This document shows, piece after piece, positions 58,401-64,000 of a stretch of DNA of 64,000 nucleotides. Origin of the DNA: Manihot esculenta. Lineage: Eukaryota; Streptophyta; Magnoliopsida; Malpighiales; Euphorbiaceae. Below the pieces are notes generated by a model. The model worked only from the letters and a program-made list of their open reading frames with translations, was not told the origin of the DNA and searched no databases. Made by a program: the position numbers and the translations under genes. The stretch's first letter is position 1; each line of letters begins with the position of its first letter. The DNA is taken from contig NC_035173.2 of NCBI RefSeq assembly GCF_001659605.2, positions 12,826,206 to 12,890,205 of the forward strand. Direction: 5' to 3'.

Positions 58401-59960
58401 AAAATCTTAAGATGGTGAAAAGCTTCATGGGCAATAATAAGATTATCCTAAATGGCATGAGATGGAATGAAAACAGTTTGGTCAAGTGAGATTAGATCAT
58501 TCATTCACGGCTTCAAGCGATTAACCAAGGTCTTAGAGATAACCTTATAAACAAAATTGCAGAGAGTAATAGGTCTGTATTGAGCCAAAGTAACTGGATT
58601 AGCGAACTTTGGAATGAGAACAATATGAGTTCTATTTAATTCCTTCAATAAATAATCCCATGAATAAAAGCTGTGAACCATGTCACACAAATCTGATCCA
58701 AGTAAGTCCCAATTACTTTGATAAAACAAACCTAAGAAGCCGTCAGGACTAGGAGCTTTAGTACCACCCAAGTCAAAGACTGCCTTCTTAACCTCACCAT
58801 TCGAGAGCGATGCTAAAAGCATATCATTGATCTCATCTGTGAGGAATAAGACTTGTCATTGTTTCACTGCCGACAAGATGCCCTATCGTAAAATCTCGAA
58901 CCATAACTTAAAGCGCATAATTTCCTTCGATCCAAGTACCAGAATCATTCTGAATCCCTCGAATCAGATTGTGCTGCCTTTATTGAATAGTGGTCATATG
59001 AAAGAATTTAGAATTACAATCTCCTTCCTGCAACTATTGGACTCGAGATTGTTGTTTCTAGTGAAGCTCATCGCCTTGTCGTAATTCTTCGAGTTCTAAC
59101 ATTAATAAGGATTCTAGTGCTGCATTATGAACATCAAAAGGTTTAGAATAGAGATCCTCCAATTGGTGTTGAATAGATTGCATCCTTAAAGAAGCACCAT
59201 GAAAAACTATCCTACACCATTGACTCTAGTGGGTCTTGCTGGCCTTCAACCGCCATAGAAAAGAAAACATTAAAGAGCCACGAGCATGTGTATGCCAAGC
59301 AGAAGAAACAACTTCAAAATATTGAGGATGCAGTAACCACTTTGCTTCAAAACGAAATAAAAAGGTACGCTTGGCTGGAAGAGGATCTAAAAAATACCAG
59401 AAAGGCCTATGATTCGATCCCACCAAAGATTCATGGACAAGATGAGCTCGTGTAAAATGATCTCTCTATTCTATTGAAACAAGTGCTATGTCCAACCTTT
59501 GTTGAATAGTTTGAGTTTCCAAACGCTTATTGAACCAAGTAAAAGAATAGTCCTACCATGATAATTCCAATAAAGCACAACTTTGAATAAAAGTATTAAA
59601 ACCTGAAATCTGAGAAGCACTCACAGAACGACTATTAACTTTATCTGAAGGGGAGCAAATAGTATTAAAGTCACCAATACAACACCATGAGATAAAATAG
59701 CTAGTCGCAAGTGAGCTAAATCAGCCTAAAAATCATTCATTCTCACTATATCCAAACATCCATAGACAAAAGTCATTTTTCAGTATTGCTTGGTAGCTAA
59801 TAAAGAGACATGACAATCCATAAAATTCTAGCATCAAAGTCGAGGTGTCAAATCAACCAAGTCATCCCACCAAAGAGACAAGCCTTCTTTAATGCCAACC
59901 GGATCAATAAACACTATATTAGGATATCCACGTTATCATTGCAGTCTTATCATATAATAT
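55493..59960 (-). mobile_element. L1-type LINE, minus strand, interrupted by TRIM
   Basis: Minus-strand order: endonuclease-RT linker 'FDPLPAKRTFLFRFEAKWLL' (about 59390); RT 58822-57908 with 'KAPSPDGFLGLFYQS', 'PITLCNFVYKVISKTLVNRL', 'NLDMHKAYDKVEWPFL', 'RGLRQGDPLSPYLFLFVFQA' and the active-site box as FADN; zf-RVT-like 'FLVWHFKQNGQYTVKSGYRY' (57100); RNase H-like tail from about 56480 on, split by the TRIM at 56312-55771. A short A run on the minus strand near 55493-55501 may be the tail. The N-terminal endonuclease region (59500-59960) is broken. Many stops, so inactive. Length about 4.5 kb including the TRIM. Confidence 0.85.
55766..56317 (-). mobile_element. TRIM element (55771-56312) nested in LINE
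   Basis: Two direct repeats of about 174 bp (55771-55944 and 56140-56312) flank a 195-bp interior. On the minus strand each starts TGTAACGGT and ends GTTT(C/T)A. Two bases after the upstream repeat comes TTGGTATCAGAGCCACC, the Met-tRNA primer-binding site. A purine-rich AGTGGGACCGAG precedes the downstream repeat. Nothing is coded. Flanks GCACG (55766-55770) and GCATG (56313-56317) differ by one CpG transition and fit a 5-bp target duplication. This is a terminal-repeat retrotransposon in miniature, which must borrow enzymes from another LTR element. Confidence 0.93.
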
Positions 59961-61271
59961 CTATTATTTTTAATTTTCACAAAAAAAATTGTATATGGAC
60001 GTTATTTATAAAGTAGCTTGCAGTTTGCACTGCTAGGAGTTGCCCAATCCCTTGGCAGTTTCAAACTAAGGATGTCATCATCATATTGAGGCTTGAAATC
60101 CAACTAAAGAAATAAAATGCATGAAATCAAACAAAACGGTGGCAATGAGACATATTATAGAACACTTCGAATGCAACTCTATAAACCTATATAAGTTAAA
60201 CCAAGATGGCCTCTGTCACATGCAGAAACCAAAACTACAAGCTACCCATCTGGTAAGACTGGTTGCCACTCGGTGATTTGAGATTGCACATGATGGCTGA
60301 GCACCACCTCTCCTTAGTTCTTGAAAAAACTGTCCCTATTCTCATCGTTCTCGCACCTGGTTCTTCTTCCCTCACCATCCCATCTTCTGGCACCTGGTTC
60401 TTCTCTCACATGCTAAATCGTTGTTCCCTTTTCACTAGTTTCTCTCTCTCTAATCTCTGGTTCTTCTTTCTCTCTAATCGTTATAGGGAAATTGAAGATC
60501 TGGAAAAGTTGAATACTCTTCTTGGATTATTTAGTTATTTAGATGATTTAATTTTAAAAGTGGATAATGATTTTATTATTTAAATTAAATTAGTAAAAAT
60601 TTTAATCTTAATTTTGAAATATATATAAATACTAAAAAAAATTAAAATAAAATTATTAAAATAATACATTTAGATATTATAATAAAAAATATTAAAATGT
60701 TATAAGAATTTTCATAATATTAAATTATTAGATAAGAAATTCAAATTTAGAACATATAATACAAAAAAATTATCAATAAATTAATAATTTTAAAACTAAA
60801 ATAGAAAAATGATTATCATAATTTTAAAAATTAAGTTAATTTCAAACGATAGCAATTTTAAGCGTTATTTAAATACTTTTAAAAAAACATTTAAAAGAAT
60901 TAACATATCCTCACGATTTTTCGAACTATGTGCATGATTGCATCTTTCTCTCTATATATAATTTGTTAGATATTAAATTTAATGAAATAATCATATAATT
61001 AATGCAATAAAAAATTAAAAAGATCTTATATAAAATTAATAAAAATTAGAATTTTGAAATATAAATAAATACAAAAAAAAATAAAAATTTCTTAGATAAG
61101 TTTATTAAAATAATAAATTTAGATATTGATTAAAAAATTCCAATATTAAAATAATTATCAAATGTTAAAATATTATAGGAGTTCAAATTTATAAATTAAA
61201 AATTATAAAAACATACGGAACCATTTTCAATAAATTAATAATTTAAAAAATAATAATAAAATAATTATTAA
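59961..61271. other. Intergenic DNA, no recognised gene
   Basis: An open frame at 60263-60583 (+) of 106 codons is Ser/Leu-rich and matches no family I know; it lacks any recognisable domain. 60590-61260 is AT-rich and empty. Confidence 0.4.
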
Positions 61272-61691
61272 TGTCCACCTTGGGAGAGGCTAAGTCCAAG
61301 GGAGTGAAGCAGACCCAAAGCCCCAGAAGCCCCAGAACCAGAAGTCCATCGGTCCAGTATATTCAGCCTTGATTCAGATATGCAGGGTAGGTTAGGTCGC
61401 CCGCAAACCTAGATTCAGTAAGACGAAATCCAGCCTGACGATGTGACATAAGAAATAACAACAGGTCCAATCACCTCGCAGCCCTATCCACATGCGCGCC
61501 GGGGGGAATTAAATAGTCGTCTGACGTGGAGAGGGGCTCTGACGCATCTGTACGTACAGACCTGGGTGATAGAAACAGGTGGCACTGTAGCAGAGAGGCC
61601 GTTAGACGTCACTAGCAGACAAAAAGAAAGGAATAAAAGGAAATGAACAAAAGGAAATGAACACCTTCCTCTCCACCCAAGCTTACTCTCA
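61272..61691 (+). repeat. 5' LTR of second Tat-lineage element
   Basis: 420 bp with TG start and CA end. AATTAAATAGTC near 61508 may serve as TATA region and GGAATAAAAGG near 61630 as polyadenylation signal. GGAAATGAAC is locally duplicated (61638-61663). Confidence 0.85.
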
Positions 61692-61769
61692 TTGGCGCCG
61701 TCTGTGGGAATGAAGAATATCTTTCCGTCACCGGAGTTTCGTTCTTGTAAAACCCACTGAGATCCACAA

Positions 61770-62943
61770 TGGCAAATCACAATGAAAACCATACCGTTAA
61801 TTCCCTAAATAACCTAAGCTCTGTTTAAGAAGGGCAGCAGTTCTCTTTTTCTAGCCCTACAACCCCTTAACCCCTCGCCGAGCTCGGTAGGGAACACATC
61901 CAGAACCACCATTTCCAACCAAGAACTCTAAACCATGGCCCTCTAGCTACAAAACACGGCCCACTGGCTGGAACTGATAATGCAGCAAAGGGGTCTCAAT
62001 ACCCCACTGAGTGTATCTCCTGTGACAGAAGGGCCCCTACCACAGAATCTCAACCCACCTTTAACCACCAAATCTCTCAGCAAAGTAGCCATAGAGCTAG
62101 AGAAGGGAGTAGAGGAACTGATAAGGAGGAGGAGCCAGTAGCCAGGGCTCGTGGAAGAAGAGTGAGGGAACTCATCGAGAATGATGAGATAGAAAACTAT
62201 TTTGCAGGGACGGCTAGGAGAACAGAAAGCGAAGAATGGAAGGATGGGTATCGCCTGGAGAAGAGGCTAAGACAGGAGGATGAAGACGTAGATCATAAAC
62301 TGTGGAAGATGAAGGAGCAGCTCCTGGCCGAGCTGGGGGCAAAGGACCATAGTCAGACCCTTTTGCCCATATCCTCACTTTTTCCGGGTGGATCCAACAG
62401 GAGACCATCCCCAAGAAGTTCATGATGCCTCCTATGGCAACATACGATGGAGCGGGGAAACCAAGGGAGCATATTCTCAACTATAAGACATTCATGGAGC
62501 TGCAGACCCTATCAGATGCCTTGATGTGCAAGGTATTCCCTACAACGCTCACAAGTCCATCAAAGGCCTGGTTTAATAGTTTGGAGGTTGGAAGCGTCAG
62601 GAGCTTTGGAGATCTTGCCACCATCTTCATCAGCCGGTTCATAGCAGGAGTATTGGCTGAGAGAAAGACTAGTTACTTGGAGACAGTCAGACAGAGGAAG
62701 AATGAGTCCCTAAGGGAGTATGTTGCCCGTTTTAACACGGAAGCCTTGCAGATCCTAGAGCTGGATGAAAGCTGGGCTATAGAGGCCATGCAGAAGGGGA
62801 CCACATCCCCTGAGTTCTTTAGCTCATTGTGCAGAAAACCACCCACCTCCCTGGCCGAACTAATGAAGAGAGCAGAGAAATATATAAGGCAAGATGATGC
62901 CTTAACAACCAGCAAATTCGCCAGGGACGCTACAGATAGATGA
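61770..62943 (+). pseudogene. Tat-lineage gag, frame-shifted
   Basis: ATG at 61770 ('MANHNENHTVNSLNNL') lies about 60 bases after the primer site, with a stop soon after. A second open part (62162-62425) has 'RRVRELIENDEIE', and after a frame slip the main gag core (62422-62943) reads 'REHILNYKTFMELQTLSDAL', 'FISRFIAGVLAERKTSYLET', 'LREYVARFNTEALQI', 'RKPPTSLAELMKRAEKYI'. The capsid-like core is nearly complete, so this copy is younger than the Tat element at 11-19 kb. It would form the virus-like particle; here it is broken by the stop and the slip. Confidence 0.88.
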
Positions 62944-64000
62944 AAAGCCCTAAAAGAGAGGAGGTCGGAGAGACCAGAGAGAAGGCAAAATAAAAGTCCA
63001 GAGGCGTATAGGCCCTAGGATAGGAGAGAACAGAGGTCTTTCCCACCTCGGGTCCCTGAAGCAATAACCCCCTTCAACACTTCCAGAGCCGAAGTGCTTA
63101 TGGCGGTCCAGGACAAGGAGTTTCTCCAGTGGCCCAAGCCCATGAAAGTAGATGCGAGTAGGAGGGACCCTGACAAGTACTGTCAGTATCACCAAACCTA
63201 GGTCCATGACACCAACAACTGCTACCAGCTAATCAGTGAGAATGAAAGGCTAATAAAGAGCCGAAACTTTGTGAAGAAACCTGAAGGAGAGAGACCCCAG
63301 CAAAACCCTACAGCAGAAAGGCCCCGCAAATTGGAGGTAGGACTAGTGAATGACGGTTCCAGCGGGACCATTAACATGATAGTCGGAGGGACTAGAGGTC
63401 AGATGAGCAGGAGGGGAAAGAAAAGAAGCCGAGATGGGGAGGGAAGCGGCAACAAAGTCCTACAGGTGGTAGAACACTCCCCAGCAGTCATCTCTTTCTC
63501 CCCTAAGAACGCCCATAGCATTCAGATGCCCCATGATGATGCCTTTGTCATTGAAGCCGTCATCCACAACTACCGAGTCTGAAAGATCCTAGTCCATGAT
63601 GGAACAAAGTAAACTTACTGCCATACAGGGTTTTCCAGCAGATGGGGATACCAGAGGAGTAGTTGGTACGGGATCAAGCCCCAGTGAAGGGGATCAGAGG
63701 AACTCCAGTGGTCGTGGAAGGGAAGGTGAAAGTGGCCTTGACTATCTCGGACTCACTACACAGTGTTCTTGGTAGTGAAGCTCCCTTTAAGCTACACCGC
63801 GATCTTGGGAAGGCTTGTGTTGTACGACTTCGAGGTGGTTACCAGCATTAGATACCTGACCATGGAGTTCCCAACAGAGACAGGGGTGGGAGTAGTTCGG
63901 AGGCGTTAGGAGGAAGCAAGGGCAGTGTCGAGCTCAGTAGATGAGGGAATCAACTCAGAGGTCATAGAGGTCAGGGATGAGAAGAAAGAGGCAAGGACAA
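62944..64000 (+). pseudogene. Tat-lineage gag end and protease region
   Basis: A gag C-terminal block 'YCQYHQT' / 'VHDTNNCYQL' (about 63179-63230, zinc-binding-like, with one TAG between) leads into 'GTINMIVGG' (63370), then in broken frames 'FSPKNAHSIQMPHDDAFVIE' (63500) and 'SYTAILGRLVLYDFEVVTSI' (about 63790-63850), the usual end of a gypsy protease domain. Several stops. The window ends before reverse transcriptase. Confidence 0.75.

Larger units (their letters stand above)
61272..64000 (+). mobile_element. Tat-lineage Ty3/gypsy element, 5' part (window-truncated)
   Basis: LTR 61272-61691 (TGTCCACC...CTCTCA), primer-binding site TGGCGCCGTCTGTGGGAA at 61693-61710, then gag and protease remains to the window end. 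This primer site and the gag wording are those of Tat/Ogre-type elements. It is a different family from the Tat element at 11237-19645: the LTRs share no obvious sequence. RT, integrase and 3' LTR would lie beyond 64000. Confidence 0.9.

Noticed and set aside
60263..60583. 106-codon plus-strand ORF
   Set aside because: Ser/Leu-rich, no domain, no splice partner or conserved motif visible; kept only as a note.

Overview
The window is nuclear DNA from a flowering plant, probably a eudicot. The evidence is two intron-rich genes with plant-type GT-AG introns and plant protein families, AT-rich intergenic DNA, and nested plant transposons (CACTA, Mutator-like, Ty3/gypsy Tat and chromovirus, Ty1/copia, L1-type LINE, TRIM, MITE). 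The protein flavour would suit Euphorbiaceae such as cassava or rubber tree, but that is only an impression.

Only two genes look intact. (1) A ten-exon gene on the + strand (22438-28916) encodes a 723-residue nuclear protein with WAC, DDT and WHIM motifs, the kind of subunit that joins ISWI chromatin remodellers (DDR-type in Arabidopsis). (2) An eight-exon gene on the - strand (53584-41555) encodes a 432-residue zinc-dependent alcohol dehydrogenase-like protein of the HER2 type with a probable mitochondrial presequence. All splice phases join and both totals are divisible by three.

Layout. 1-571: edge-truncated gypsy LTR, minus orientation. 572-1680: probable LTR/leader remnant. 1895-2262: RNase H tail of a LINE. 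2266-7117: complete CACTA element with TAA target duplication; it carries a deleted transposase on the - strand and four exons of a captured Zn/Cd P1B-ATPase (HMA) gene on the + strand. 8330-9800: Mutator-like transposase N-terminus behind an array of palindromes. 10063-20100: hAT-like and AT-rich tandem-repeat DNA split by an old Tat-lineage gypsy element (11237-19645), which itself contains a 2.3 kb solo LTR (11810-14145, ATTAA duplication). 20256-21223: Mutator-type MITE with a 9-bp duplication, just upstream of the DDT gene. 30816-35977: chromovirus. 35985-37850: LINE. 41555-53584: HER2-like gene, whose fourth intron (about 7 kb) holds a copia element (46483-50750, GCTAC duplication). 55493-59960: minus-strand LINE with a 542-bp TRIM inside it. 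61272-64000: 5' LTR, primer-binding site and gag of a second Tat-lineage gypsy element cut by the window end.

No bacterial-style operon, CRISPR array or defence island is present. The most notable items are the CACTA element that captured HMA exons, the palindrome arrays in two unrelated elements, the copia insertion inside a HER2-like intron, and the TRIM nested in a LINE. All boundaries were read by eye from the sequence; family names rest on recognised protein motifs, not on searches.
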